Of a stretch of DNA of 64,000 nt, positions 49,700 to 59,420 are shown in pieces; the stretch's first letter is position 1, and every line of letters starts with the position of its first letter. The notes under the pieces are model-generated. The model searched no databases. It saw only the letters and a program-made list of their open reading frames with translations, and was not told the DNA's origin. The translations under genes were made by a program, and so were the position numbers. The DNA is from Pedobacter sp. R20-19 (GTDB lineage Bacteria; Bacteroidota; Bacteroidia; Sphingobacteriales; Sphingobacteriaceae): positions 1 through 64,000 of the forward strand of contig NZ_JCKI01000010.1 in NCBI RefSeq assembly GCF_000708265.2, read 5' to 3'.

Positions 49700-52600
49700 C
49701 TAGTTCAATTTGTAATTAACAACATTAAGTCCCAGCAATTGTTCTAGAAACTTATTGTTAGGATTTATTTTTAGATTCTTCGATGACAAATCCAGCATAA
49801 TTTGCTTTTCACTATCAAAAACTGCAAAATTTAGCTGACAGTTCTGCTGATCAGAATTTGCCTTATTGTCTGCTAAAATAAGTTCAATTTCCCTCATGAG
49901 TTCCTCATTTACCCGCTCAATTGGCACCTGTATGGTTAAACTTTTGGTTAATTTATCTCTTAATTCAGACATCAGATTGATTGCCGTGATTTTAAATTCC
50001 CAGTCACCCGCTTTTCCAAACCTTTCTCCAACACGGCCTCTTATTTGCAAGAAATATCCTTCCGTAAGAAATGATTTGAATTTAAGAAAATCTTCACCAA
50101 ATAATGCCATTTCGCAAGCATCATCATAATCTTCAAATACAAATGTTCCGAATGGTTTACCTGTTTTAGTTATTCTTTGTGAAGCTGCTACCACCAATCC
50201 ACCAACACATAGTTCACGGTTTTGCAGTTTAGCAAACTCCGCTAAAATATCTTCATTAGTATCTCCCATTCGCACCTTATTAATGATGCTTAATTGCTTA
50301 ACACCATGTGTACAAAACCTATCAAGTTCTAGTTTGTAGTTATCCAAAGGGTGCCCGGAAAGGAAAATTCCAATCGCATCTTTCTCATATTTTAAGCGAT
50401 CCATTAATGCCCACTCTGGCGAAACCGGTAACGAAGGTTCCAGAATCAGATCTGCTTTAGAGCCCCCAAATAACGACCCTTGTGAGGTATTTTCATTATT
50501 CTGGAAATCGTTGGCATACTTGATAATTTTTTCGATGCCATTCATCTTATCATTTGGTCCGATGTAAAAATATTGTGCCCGATGTCCGCCAAAGGCATCA
50601 AATGCACCGCTATACACAAAACTTTCATAAGCTTTTTTGTTTACGATCCGGGTATTGGAACGTTTGGCAAAATCATATACTGTAGCATATGCGCCATTTG
50701 AGGTTCTTTCTTCAATGATACTTTCTACTGCTTTCTCACCAACACCCTTTACTGCAGACATACCAAACCTGACTTCTCCTTTGGCGTTTACCGAAAATTT
50801 AAGGTCAGATTCATTTACATCCGGGCCTAAAACAACTACGCCCATCTGGCGACATTCTTCCATAAAGAAAGCCACTTGTTTAATATCACTCATGTTGTTG
50901 GAAAGCACCGCAGCCATATATTCTGCCGGATAATGCGCTTTTAGATAGGCTGTTTGATAAGCAATCCAGGCATAACAGGTAGAGTGAGATTTATTAAAGG
51001 CATAAGAAGCGAACGCTTCCCAATCTTTCCAGATTTTTTCTAAAGTTGCTGCATTATGGCCCTTTTCTGCTGCCTGTTTCACAAACTTAGGCTTCATCTT
51101 ATCCAGAACATCCTTTTGTTTTTTACCCATAGCTTTCCGCAAAACATCGGCCTCACCTTTGGTAAAACCTGCCAGCTTTTGCGATAAAAGCATCACCTGC
51201 TCCTGATAAACGGTAATCCCGTAGGTTTCTTTTAGGTATTCCTCGCAGGCATCTAAATCGTATTGAATGTCTTCTTCTCGATTTTTACGGCGAACAAAAC
51301 TCGGAATATACTCCATTGGCCCTGGGCGATATAATGCATTCATGGCAATTAAATCGTCAAAAACGGTTGGCTTCAATTCCTTCATATACTTCTGCATCCC
51401 CGGACTCTCGTACTGGAAGATACCAATGGTTTCACCGCGCTGGAAGAGTTCATAAGTCATCACATCATCAATCGGGAAATTATCCGGATTAAGGTCAATC
51501 CCATGCCTTTTCTTCACCAGCTTAACCGTATCCTTGATGAGGGTTAGGGTTTTCAACCCCAGGAAGTCCATCTTTAATAAACCAGCGCTTTCTACAACGG
51601 AGTTATCAAATTGGGTAACATATAAATCAGAATCTTTAGCGGTTGCTACCGGAACGAAATTGGTAATGTCACTCGGGGTGATGATTACTCCGCAGGCGTG
51701 AATCCCTGTATTTCTTAATGAGCCTTCCAAAACCTGTGCCTGTTGAATGGTTTCGGCACTTAAGTCTTTCAGCAAGCCCATCGCTTTTAACTCCTGAACA
51801 CGCTCGTATTCATCAGGTCTCAAAGCATCCTTTAAACTCTTTTCGTCGAGGTTAAAGATTTTAGCGAGCTTCATATTTGGAATCAGCTTCGCAATTTTAT
51901 CAGCTTCAAACAGTGGCAAATCCAACACACGGGCTGTATCACGAATAGATGACTTAGCCGCCATTGTTCCGTAAGTGATGATTTGCGCCACCTGACTGGA
52001 ACCGTATTTATTAATTACGTATTCCATTACACGGCCACGGCCCTCGTCATCAAAATCGATATCAATATCGGGCATGGATACACGATCCGGATTCAGGAAA
52101 CGCTCAAAAAGCAAATCATATTTAATTGGATCAATATTGGTAATCCATAAACAATAGGCTACCACCGAACCTGCTGCCGAACCACGGCCTGGGCCAACCG
52201 AAACATCTCTGCGGCGTGCTTCAGCAATAAAATCCTGCACAATCAGGAAATAACCCGGATAACCAGTTTTCTCAATGGTAGCCAGCTCAAAATCTAAACG
52301 TTCAATAATTGGCGGTGTAAGTTCACCGTACCTGATTTTTGCACCTTCATAGGTAAGGTGCCTTAAAAACTTATTCTCTCCACGTTTTCCACCATCAACC
52401 TCATCTTCTGCTACCAAAAATTGTTCAGGAATATCAAATTTCGGTAACAATACCTCACGGGCAAGCTTATAGGTTTCAATCTTATCAACAATTTCCTGGA
52501 TGTTCAAAATGGCCTCTGGTAAATCAGCAAAAAGAGCTTTCATTTCCGCTCCCGATTTGAAATAATACTCCTGGTTAGGTAAGCCATAACGGTAGCCACG

Positions 52601-54133
52601 TCCACGACCAATTGGTGTAGCCTGCTTTTCGCCGTCTTTTACACACAATAAAATATCGTGGGCGTTAGCATCTTTCTTATTAATATAGTAGGTGTTATTG
52701 GTTGCAACCAATTTAACTTCATGCTTTTTAGCCAATGAAATTAAGGATGCATTTACGCGATCTTCATCTTCCTGACTGTGGCGCATCACCTCGATATAAA
52801 AATCATCTCCAAACTGTTCCTTCCACCAGATCAAAGCTTCCTCTGCCTGATTTTCACCCATGTTTAAGATTTTATTAGAAATCTCACCAGAAAGGTTTCC
52901 GGAAAGCACAATGATATCATCTTTATATTGCTCAATCACTTCCCTGTCAATTCTGGGAACGTAATAAAACCCCTTGGTATAGGCAATGGATGACATTTTA
53001 GCTAAATTATGGTATCCCGCTTTATTTTTCGCCAGCAGCACCATTTGGTAGCCATTGTCTTTTGTAGTTCTATCTAAGTGGTTGTTACATACGAAAAACT
53101 CTACACCAACAATCGGTGTCATCACCATTTCTGTTGGTCTTTCACCAGCCTCAATCGCAGCAGCATTTTTGGCCTCGGCAGCTTTATTATGGTTTAAAAC
53201 ATTGTTAACAAAATGAAAGGCACCCATCATATTGGCATGATCTGTCATGGCTACGGCAGGCATTTTTAACGATGCAGCAGCCTTAATCAATGCCGGAATA
53301 CTGATGGTACTTTGCAGAACTGAAAATTGAGTGTGGTTATGCAGGTGTACAAAAGTTGCTGATTCAAGTTCATGCTTGTTTCGTTCAATTTCCTGTTTAG
53401 AAACACCACCACCTTCAGTTTTCTGAAGTCGCTTGCGAATCTCATCAGATGCTGATTTTAGATTGACATGCTGAATACCAAAGCTCGGGATTGACTCCGG
53501 ATTGACTTCTCTGAAACGTGGAAAATATTCTGCATCAACCAGTAACTCTTCCTTTTTAAAAACTTCTTTTTTGATCAGCTCCAGAAAGCAACGTGTAGTG
53601 GCTTCCACATCGGCAGTTGCGTTGTGCGCTTCATTAAAAGGAACACCAAATAAATAAGCATGTAACTCCGTTAGTGTTGGCAATTTGAACCTTCCACCCC
53701 TACCTCCAGGCAACTTTAATAAATCGGCAGTAACTTCTGTACAAGTATCCAACACAGGCATTTCTGCCATGCGGTTTTCTATACCAAAACGGTAAAACTC
53801 GCAGCCCATAATATTTACATCGAAGCCAACATTCTGACCTACGATAAACTTGGCTCTGGATAACACAGTATTGAATTTCTCCAACACTTCAGCTAAAGTA
53901 ATTCCTTGTTCATCGGCAAGTTCAGTAGATATTCCGTGAATGCGTTCCGCATCATAAGGAATATTAAAACCCTCTGGCTTAACTAAATAATCCTGATGTT
54001 CAACCATCTTCCCCATCTCATCATGCAGTTGCCAGGCAATCTGAATACAACGTGGCCAGTTATCGGTATCGGTAATTGGCGCATTGTAATTGCGGGGCAA
54101 ACCTGTGGTTTCTGTATCAAAAATTAAGTACAT
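49700..54133 (-). CDS. dnaE: DNA polymerase III alpha subunit with N-terminal DEDDh exonuclease
   Basis: At 1477 residues this is longer than E. coli DnaE (1160). Residues 1-195 form a DnaQ-like exonuclease: DTETTG (Asp6, Glu8), GQNVGFDVNI near 98, and HNATADVEAT near 178. The PHP domain starts near 263 (VHLHNHTQFSVLQ), the catalytic core carries PDIDIDF near 686 and KMDFLGL near 852, and C-terminal tau- and clamp-binding regions follow. It would do replicative synthesis and its own proofreading. The frame is intact throughout. Similar fusions may be normal in this family; I could not check. Confidence 0.92.
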   Translation of the reverse strand: MYLIFDTETTGLPRNYNAPITDTDNWPRCIQIAWQLHDEMGKMVEHQDYLVKPEGFNIPYDAERIHGISTELADEQGITLAEVLEKFNTVLSRAKFIVGQNVGFDVNIMGCEFYRFGIENRMAEMPVLDTCTEVTADLLKLPGGRGGRFKLPTLTELHAYLFGVPFNEAHNATADVEATTRCFLELIKKEVFKKEELLVDAEYFPRFREVNPESIPSFGIQHVNLKSASDEIRKRLQKTEGGGVSKQEIERNKHELESATFVHLHNHTQFSVLQSTISIPALIKAAASLKMPAVAMTDHANMMGAFHFVNNVLNHNKAAEAKNAAAIEAGERPTEMVMTPIVGVEFFVCNNHLDRTTKDNGYQMVLLAKNKAGYHNLAKMSSIAYTKGFYYVPRIDREVIEQYKDDIIVLSGNLSGEISNKILNMGENQAEEALIWWKEQFGDDFYIEVMRHSQEDEDRVNASLISLAKKHEVKLVATNNTYYINKKDANAHDILLCVKDGEKQATPIGRGRGYRYGLPNQEYYFKSGAEMKALFADLPEAILNIQEIVDKIETYKLAREVLLPKFDIPEQFLVAEDEVDGGKRGENKFLRHLTYEGAKIRYGELTPPIIERLDFELATIEKTGYPGYFLIVQDFIAEARRRDVSVGPGRGSAAGSVVAYCLWITNIDPIKYDLLFERFLNPDRVSMPDIDIDFDDEGRGRVMEYVINKYGSSQVAQIITYGTMAAKSSIRDTARVLDLPLFEADKIAKLIPNMKLAKIFNLDEKSLKDALRPDEYERVQELKAMGLLKDLSAETIQQAQVLEGSLRNTGIHACGVIITPSDITNFVPVATAKDSDLYVTQFDNSVVESAGLLKMDFLGLKTLTLIKDTVKLVKKRHGIDLNPDNFPIDDVMTYELFQRGETIGIFQYESPGMQKYMKELKPTVFDDLIAMNALYRPGPMEYIPSFVRRKNREEDIQYDLDACEEYLKETYGITVYQEQVMLLSQKLAGFTKGEADVLRKAMGKKQKDVLDKMKPKFVKQAAEKGHNAATLEKIWKDWEAFASYAFNKSHSTCYAWIAYQTAYLKAHYPAEYMAAVLSNNMSDIKQVAFFMEECRQMGVVVLGPDVNESDLKFSVNAKGEVRFGMSAVKGVGEKAVESIIEERTSNGAYATVYDFAKRSNTRIVNKKAYESFVYSGAFDAFGGHRAQYFYIGPNDKMNGIEKIIKYANDFQNNENTSQGSLFGGSKADLILEPSLPVSPEWALMDRLKYEKDAIGIFLSGHPLDNYKLELDRFCTHGVKQLSIINKVRMGDTNEDILAEFAKLQNRELCVGGLVVAASQRITKTGKPFGTFVFEDYDDACEMALFGEDFLKFKSFLTEGYFLQIRGRVGERFGKAGDWEFKITAINLMSELRDKLTKSLTIQVPIERVNEELMREIELILADNKANSDQQNCQLNFAVFDSEKQIMLDLSSKNLKINPNNKFLEQLLGLNVVNYKLN

Positions 54134-54178
54134 ATTGTATTGTCAAGAATTAGCCGTTCGGGATTTATAACGGTTTTT

Positions 54179-54186
54179 CAAAAATA
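54179..54186 (-). promoter_or_regulatory. Candidate -7 promoter element for dnaE
   Basis: The minus strand reads TATTTTTG, matching TAnnTTTG, 45 bases before the dnaE ATG. Confidence 0.4.
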
Positions 54187-54237
54187 GGAAATTTGAAGGC
54201 GGATGTTGTCAGCAAATTATCAACAAAACTTCTAAAT

Positions 54238-54270
54238 AAACCTTACAGGTTTTTAAAACCTGTAAGGTTT
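54238..54270. repeat. Perfect 33-base palindrome between divergent genes
   Basis: Arms of 16 bp (54238-54253 and 54255-54270) flank one base; the core is AACCTTACAGG. It lies in the shared upstream region of dnaE and mdh. It resembles the palindrome at 16758-16790 (AAACCT...AGGTTT), so it is probably a member of a dispersed family. Confidence 0.9.
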
Positions 54271-54361
54271 AGCGCAATAAAGTTTTCTAAAAGGATTCTT
54301 TAACCTTATATTTATTTCTACCTTCGATTAATATTTAAGCAAACCATTAAAATATAGCTAT

Positions 54362-55300
54362 ATGAAAGTAACGGTTGTAGGTGCAGGCGCTGTTGGTGCT
54401 ACCTGTGCAGATAATATTGCCCGGAAGGAATTAGCAAATGAACTCGTTTTACTCGATATCAAAGAAGGTTTTGCCGAAGGTAAAGCAATTGACATGATGC
54501 AAACGGCTACGCTGTTGGGTTTCGATACAAAAATCAGCGGTGTAACTAATGATTATAGTAAAACGGCTGGTTCGGATGTTGTGGTGATCACTTCGGGATT
54601 GCCTCGTAAACCAGGGATGACCCGTGAAGATTTAATCGGAATTAATGCAGGCATTGTAAAAGGTGTGGCAGAAAACATCCTGAAATTTTCTCCGGATGCG
54701 ATTATTATAGTGATCAGTAATCCGATGGACACAATGACTTATTTGGCTCTAAAATCATTAGGACTACCTAAAAACCGTATTATTGGTATGGGCGGAACTT
54801 TAGATAGCTCCCGTTTCAAATTTTATTTGTCACAGGCCTTAGATTGTAATCCAAATGATTTGCAAGGCTTCGTAATTGGTGGTCACGGTGATACAACAAT
54901 GATCCCTTTAACCCGCCTGGCAACTTACCAAAGTTTACCAGTAAGTAACTTATTAGATCAGGCTACGCTTGATCAGGTAGCAGCTGATACGATGATTGGT
55001 GGCGCAACACTAACCGGATTAATTGGCACTTCGGCCTGGTATGCTCCCGGATCAGCAGGTGCAGCTTTAGTAGAAGCCATTGTTCACGATGAGAAAAAAC
55101 TATTTACCTGCTGTGTTTCTTTAGAAGGTGAGTATGGCCAGCAAGATATTTGCCTGGGTGTTCCCGTAATCATCGGACGAAATGGTTGGGAAAAAATTAT
55201 CGATTTTAAATTAACAGAAACCGAACAAGCAGCATTTAATAAAAGCGCAGACGCTGTTAGAAATATGAATAGTGTACTCTCAGAAATGAAATTAGTTTGA
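54362..55300 (+). CDS. mdh: Malate dehydrogenase
   Basis: The 312-residue enzyme has the NAD-binding GAGAVGATCADNIA (residues 7-20) and the catalytic region VIGGHGDTTMIP near 172-183 with the active histidine. DSSRFK near 148-153 provides the arginine that binds substrate carboxylates. It interconverts malate and oxaloacetate in the TCA cycle and belongs to the LDH-like MDH group. A TACCTTCG stretch (54319-54326), one mismatch from the -7 consensus, lies 35 bases upstream. Confidence 0.93.
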   Translation: MKVTVVGAGAVGATCADNIARKELANELVLLDIKEGFAEGKAIDMMQTATLLGFDTKISGVTNDYSKTAGSDVVVITSGLPRKPGMTREDLIGINAGIVKGVAENILKFSPDAIIIVISNPMDTMTYLALKSLGLPKNRIIGMGGTLDSSRFKFYLSQALDCNPNDLQGFVIGGHGDTTMIPLTRLATYQSLPVSNLLDQATLDQVAADTMIGGATLTGLIGTSAWYAPGSAGAALVEAIVHDEKKLFTCCVSLEGEYGQQDICLGVPVIIGRNGWEKIIDFKLTETEQAAFNKSADAVRNMNSVLSEMKLV

Positions 55301-55315
55301 TCTCATGATTAACTA

Positions 55316-55586
55316 CCTAAGTAATTAAGTTATAAAACTTAGTCGCCTTAGTTGTTAAAAACTAAATCAACCACCTTAGAAACCTAAGAATACCAAAGGA
55401 TTGAACTTAGGCGCCTTAGGTGGTAAAAATATATAAATCAAGCACCTTAGAAATCTAAGAATAAACCAGATGATTAAAACTTAGGCGCCTTATATGGTAA
55501 AAAAATATAAATCAAACACCTCAGAAATCTAAGAATACCAGATGATTAAAATTTAGGCGCCTTATATGGTAAAAATCGTAAATGAA
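55316..55586. repeat. Tandem array of about 72-bp units (3 full, 1 partial)
   Basis: Units lie at 55371-55441 (71 bp), 55442-55515 (74 bp) and 55516-55586 (71 bp), with a diverged partial unit at 55316-55370. Each holds CACCT(T/C)AGAAA near the start, TTAGGCGCCTTA near position 40, and ends in AAAT(C/G)AA. The inner GGCGCC palindrome is kept in all three. The last unit includes the ATG of the next gene. Confidence 0.92.
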
Positions 55587-56007
55587 ATCAATATCCATAC
55601 CACTTAAACTCATAAACCTACAAGATGATGGTTTCCACCTTCTGGTGGAAATTATTGTTTTTAACGAAACGCACTTCGCAGTATTAGATACAGGTGCATC
55701 CAGAAGCGTATTTGATAAAGCCATCATAGAAAAACACCTCTCCGAAACACTTCAGGTATCAGAAGAAATAAACGCTGCAACACTTTTTACCACTACTACT
55801 ACAATACAAGCAACTATCCCCGAAATTAGAATTGGCACTTTAAAAATAAAAAATTACGAAACGGTTGCTTTTGATTTGCAATCGGTTACTGAAACTTACC
55901 AGCAATTTGGCCACCCACCCATCATTGGTATTATTGGCGGCGATATCCTAATGCAATATAAAGCCATTATTCACTATAGTAAACTTTTATTGAGGCTTTA
56001 TAAATAG
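55582..56007 (+). CDS. Retropepsin-like aspartic protease family protein
   Basis: The 141-residue protein has the aspartic protease motif DTGAS (Asp36-Ser40) in a retropepsin-like setting, and IGGDILMQYKAIIHY near 118-132, the typical second hydrophobic-glycine strand. Such single-domain proteins act as dimers. It has no signal peptide. Substrate unknown. Its start codon lies inside the last unit of the upstream tandem array. Confidence 0.8.
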   Translation: MKSISIPLKLINLQDDGFHLLVEIIVFNETHFAVLDTGASRSVFDKAIIEKHLSETLQVSEEINAATLFTTTTTIQATIPEIRIGTLKIKNYETVAFDLQSVTETYQQFGHPPIIGIIGGDILMQYKAIIHYSKLLLRLYK

Positions 56008-56080
56008 TTTATACCATAATGATGGACATCACTTTTTAAACCTCATTTTACAGGATATTTGTTACAGCAGAATTGGCCTC

Positions 56081-56473
56081 ATGAAAGACATTGAAAACAG
56101 AACTGACATTATCCTTTTAGTTGATCGCTTTTACAGTAAAGTACAAGATAACCAAACCATTGGCCCTATCTTTACCCAGGTGGCGCAGGTAGACTGGTCT
56201 CACCATTTGCCTAAAATGTACGATTTTTGGGAAAGCATTCTCTTTGGCAAAGCCATTTATAAAGGCAACCCGATGTTGACGCACTTCTCTTTAAATCAGC
56301 AAGCACCGCTGAAAGAAGAAGAATTTAAGACCTGGAAGATGATTTTCTTTAATACCGTTGATGAATTATTCGCAGGCGCAAATGCCGAAACAATTAAGCA
56401 AAAAGCACAATCTATTGCTGATTTGATGCACTTCAAAATTAACTCTCCTCAATCAAAAATTAACATTATTTAA
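56081..56473 (+). CDS. Truncated haemoglobin, group III
   Basis: The 130-residue protein matches the group III truncated globin pattern: LVDRFYSKVQDNQTIGPIFTQV, then YDFWESILFG near 47-56, and HFSLNQQAPL near 68-77 with the proximal histidine. It binds haem and oxygen or nitric oxide; the exact role is unknown. It follows the retropepsin-like gene by 73 bases. Confidence 0.85.
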   Translation: MKDIENRTDIILLVDRFYSKVQDNQTIGPIFTQVAQVDWSHHLPKMYDFWESILFGKAIYKGNPMLTHFSLNQQAPLKEEEFKTWKMIFFNTVDELFAGANAETIKQKAQSIADLMHFKINSPQSKINII

Positions 56474-56528
56474 AATGCTTTGATTTTGAGCGCTTTATAT
56501 TAAATTTATTTAACCAAATAAACTTAAT

Positions 56529-57065
56529 ATGAAATTCTTAAAAGTCCTGCTCTGCATTGTTATTGTATTGGCTGTTGTATTTGTGGTAGGTTCGTTCTTC
56601 CTCCCGAAAAACTACACGGTTAACCGCACTATAGTCATCAATGCACCTGATCATATTATCTATAAAAACATTGCCGATTTTAATGAATTCTATAAATGGA
56701 ATCCCTGGGCAAAAATGGAACCATCAGCAAAAGTAAAGTTTTCCGGAAAACCTATGTTACCAAATCACCTATACGAATGGAAGGGTAAAGAGACTGGATC
56801 AGGTTACATGAAAATCTTAACCGTTACACCAAATAGACTGGTTGATATGGAACTTAAATTTTTAGAGCCTTTTGAGAGTATTGCCGATACTAAATTCGAG
56901 ATCACACCAGAAGGAAATAGCAACAAAGTAACCTGGACAATGAGCGGAGACCATAATATGATCAGTAAATGGATGTGTGTTTTTGTGAGTATGGATACCA
57001 TGATTGGTAAAGATTTTGAAAACGGATTAAAATCTTTAAAAAACAAATCAGAAAAAGGCATTTGA
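56529..57065 (+). CDS. SRPBCC (START-like) family protein with N-terminal membrane anchor
   Basis: The 178-residue protein has an N-terminal hydrophobic segment (about 5-25) and then the polyketide cyclase/SRPBCC pattern: NRTIVINAPDHIIYKNIADFNEFYKWNPWAKMEP near 32-65, a hydrophobic pocket fold that binds small lipids. Function unknown. Confidence 0.8.
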   Translation: MKFLKVLLCIVIVLAVVFVVGSFFLPKNYTVNRTIVINAPDHIIYKNIADFNEFYKWNPWAKMEPSAKVKFSGKPMLPNHLYEWKGKETGSGYMKILTVTPNRLVDMELKFLEPFESIADTKFEITPEGNSNKVTWTMSGDHNMISKWMCVFVSMDTMIGKDFENGLKSLKNKSEKGI

Positions 57066-57250
57066 TCTATTTTTCAGAATTTAAAATTTAAGCAAAATTA
57101 GAGAATGGTAGAATCAAGAGGGCTTTATTCAAAAGTTTAATATAAAATGGCAAGTGATTATGCCTTCTTTTCATCAAAAACGATTATATTGAAAAATTAC
57201 GTGAATTTAAATTTTGTAAATCCGCAATTTTTACAATTATTTTGCCCTAG

Positions 57251-57928
57251 ATGAATTTATTAGTAGTAGAAGATGAACCAAGTGTGGTTTCAGTAATTTC
57301 AAGAGGTTTAACTGATGAAGGTTTTACCGTGAGTATTGCTCCCGACGGCTTAATTGGTAAACAAATGGCCACTGAAAATCATTTCGATCTGATTATTCTA
57401 GACATTATGTTACCCGGCATAAATGGTCTTGAACTTTGTAAAATCATTAAAGATCTTAAACCCACCACGCCAGTAATCATGCTTACCGCTTTAGGCACTA
57501 CTGAAAATATAGTTAATGGATTAGACAATGGTGCAGATGATTACCTGATTAAGCCTTTTAAATTTGCCGAGCTTTTTGCCAGAATCAGAATGCTTTTGAG
57601 GCGTTATCATGGCACGGTTAACCTCGATCAAATTATAAGCATTGCTGATTTACAAATCAACCTCAGCGCAAAAACTGTTAACCGCAGCAAAACCGAAATT
57701 GTACTCACTGCTACCGAATATCGCTTACTGGAGTACATGGCCAAAAACAAAGGCAAAATCCTATCACGAATTGATATTCTTGAGAACGTTTGGGATATTG
57801 ATTTCAATCTCGGCACCAATGTGGTAGATGTTTATGTGAACTATCTGCGAAAAAAAATTGATAAAAACGCCGATCAAAAACTCATCCATACCGCCGTGGG
57901 CTTGGGCTATGTTTTAAAAGAGAAATAA
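57251..57928 (+). CDS. OmpR-type response regulator
   Basis: The 225-residue protein has a receiver domain (1-120) with the acidic pocket EDE, phosphoryl site Asp51 (LDIMLPG) and Lys in LIKPFKF, and a C-terminal winged helix (about 130-222, with TATEYRLLEYMAKNKGKILSR). The stop overlaps the kinase start by one base (TAATG), so the two form a coupled pair. The DNA target is unknown. Confidence 0.92.
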   Translation: MNLLVVEDEPSVVSVISRGLTDEGFTVSIAPDGLIGKQMATENHFDLIILDIMLPGINGLELCKIIKDLKPTTPVIMLTALGTTENIVNGLDNGADDYLIKPFKFAELFARIRMLLRRYHGTVNLDQIISIADLQINLSAKTVNRSKTEIVLTATEYRLLEYMAKNKGKILSRIDILENVWDIDFNLGTNVVDVYVNYLRKKIDKNADQKLIHTAVGLGYVLKEK

Positions 57929-59283
57929 TGAAAATTGCTCAAAAAATCACTTTACTTTTTGCCATCCTATCGGCAGTAATTATTTCCTTATTAAGTGGTT
58001 TTGTTTGGTATTTTTCTAATCAGTTTGCATTTGAAGATTTTTATAAGCGATTAGAGGCAAGGGTTAATATTGCGGCCCAAATTAAATTATATGAGGATGA
58101 TAATAACGCTGTTTATGCCAAAATGCGCAATCAATACCTGGAGCGCCTTCCATCTGAACGAGAATTTATTATTGATCCCAAAAAAACCACTTCGCAATTA
58201 GATCGAGAATTGCCAAAGAGTTTTTATAAGAAGATTGATGCGGGTTTGATGGCCCGCTATCGTTTCGAAAATCATTTTTATGCTGGCAAATACTTTAAAA
58301 CTTCTAAAGGTGGCTACATCGTAATTATTTCTGCGAATGATCCTTTTGGATTCAGAGAACTGGAAGACCTTCAAAAGATCCTGATTATCGGTTTTTTCCT
58401 TTCTATAGTCCTCTCTTTTGTAGTGGGTTGGAAATTTTCTGATTATATGCTTACTCCCCTCAGAAACATCATCAGGAGTGTAAAGAAAATTAAAGCCGAA
58501 AATTTGCACATGCGTCTGGACGTTAAAAAGGGAAGTGATGAAATGTCTCAACTGGCACAAACCTTTAACAACATGTTAAATCGCCTGGAAACGGCCTTTG
58601 AAACTCAAAACAACTTCATTAGCAATGCATCGCATGAGCTTAGAACACCTTTAACGGTAATAAGTGCTGAAGTAGAACTGGCCATGAAGCCAGATCAGGA
58701 GCTTCATGATCAGCACAAGGCGCTATCTAGAATAAAAGATGAAGCAGAAAGGCTGGAACATATTTTAACCAGTTTGCTTGGCCTCGCACAATCTGGTTTT
58801 AATGGCAAAAATCAACCTTGGGAAGAAGTGCGGATGGATGAATTGCTCTGGGAAATTAAAGGATCAGTAAACCAGGTATACCCCAATAGTAACATTCAAA
58901 TCGACTTCAGTAAATTACCGGAAGATGAAGCGTTGCTAACTTTAAAAGTCAATAAGAATTTAATTAAACTAGCCATATCCAATGTGGTGAGTAATGCCTG
59001 CAAGTATTCCAACGAAAATTTAGTCAGTATTGGAATTGAAAGTACAGGCAAAACACTCTCCATCGCTGTAACTGATAGGGGTATTGGCATTCCCCAAACA
59101 GATATTCAGCATATTTTTGAACCTTTCTACCGTGCGTCAAACACCAATGATTACAAAGGTTATGGCGTAGGCTTACCGTTATCACTAAATATTATCCGCC
59201 TTCACAGAGGCAGTATCTCCATCAAATCACAAGAAGGCATTGGAACGGAAATTAAAATAATGCTGCCTTTAATTAGCGTATAG
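57928..59283 (+). CDS. Membrane sensor histidine kinase
   Basis: The 451-residue protein has two membrane helices (about 7-29 and 150-170), a periplasmic sensor of about 120 residues between them, a HAMP domain, and the dimerisation box with His236 (SHELRTPL). The ATPase domain shows NVVSNACKYS, DRGIGIPQ and GYGVGLPLSLNIIRLH. It phosphorylates the response regulator encoded just upstream. The signal is unknown. Confidence 0.92.
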   Translation: MKIAQKITLLFAILSAVIISLLSGFVWYFSNQFAFEDFYKRLEARVNIAAQIKLYEDDNNAVYAKMRNQYLERLPSEREFIIDPKKTTSQLDRELPKSFYKKIDAGLMARYRFENHFYAGKYFKTSKGGYIVIISANDPFGFRELEDLQKILIIGFFLSIVLSFVVGWKFSDYMLTPLRNIIRSVKKIKAENLHMRLDVKKGSDEMSQLAQTFNNMLNRLETAFETQNNFISNASHELRTPLTVISAEVELAMKPDQELHDQHKALSRIKDEAERLEHILTSLLGLAQSGFNGKNQPWEEVRMDELLWEIKGSVNQVYPNSNIQIDFSKLPEDEALLTLKVNKNLIKLAISNVVSNACKYSNENLVSIGIESTGKTLSIAVTDRGIGIPQTDIQHIFEPFYRASNTNDYKGYGVGLPLSLNIIRLHRGSISIKSQEGIGTEIKIMLPLISV

Positions 59284-59295
59284 TACAATATTTTA

Positions 59296-59303
59296 TATAT
59301 TTG
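59296..59303 (+). promoter_or_regulatory. Candidate -7 promoter element for the USP-like and bestrophin genes
   Basis: TATATTTG matches TAnnTTTG and lies 117 bases before the next start codon (59421), giving a rather long leader. Confidence 0.45.
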
Positions 59304-59420
59304 CGCTCATACTTCACCTACCATCGCAATTCTAATGGTATTCTAATCTCATTCTTATCTGGCTGTAATAACATAGACCTAAACTTGTATTAATTATTCA
59401 TCTATTTAATCAAGTGAGCA

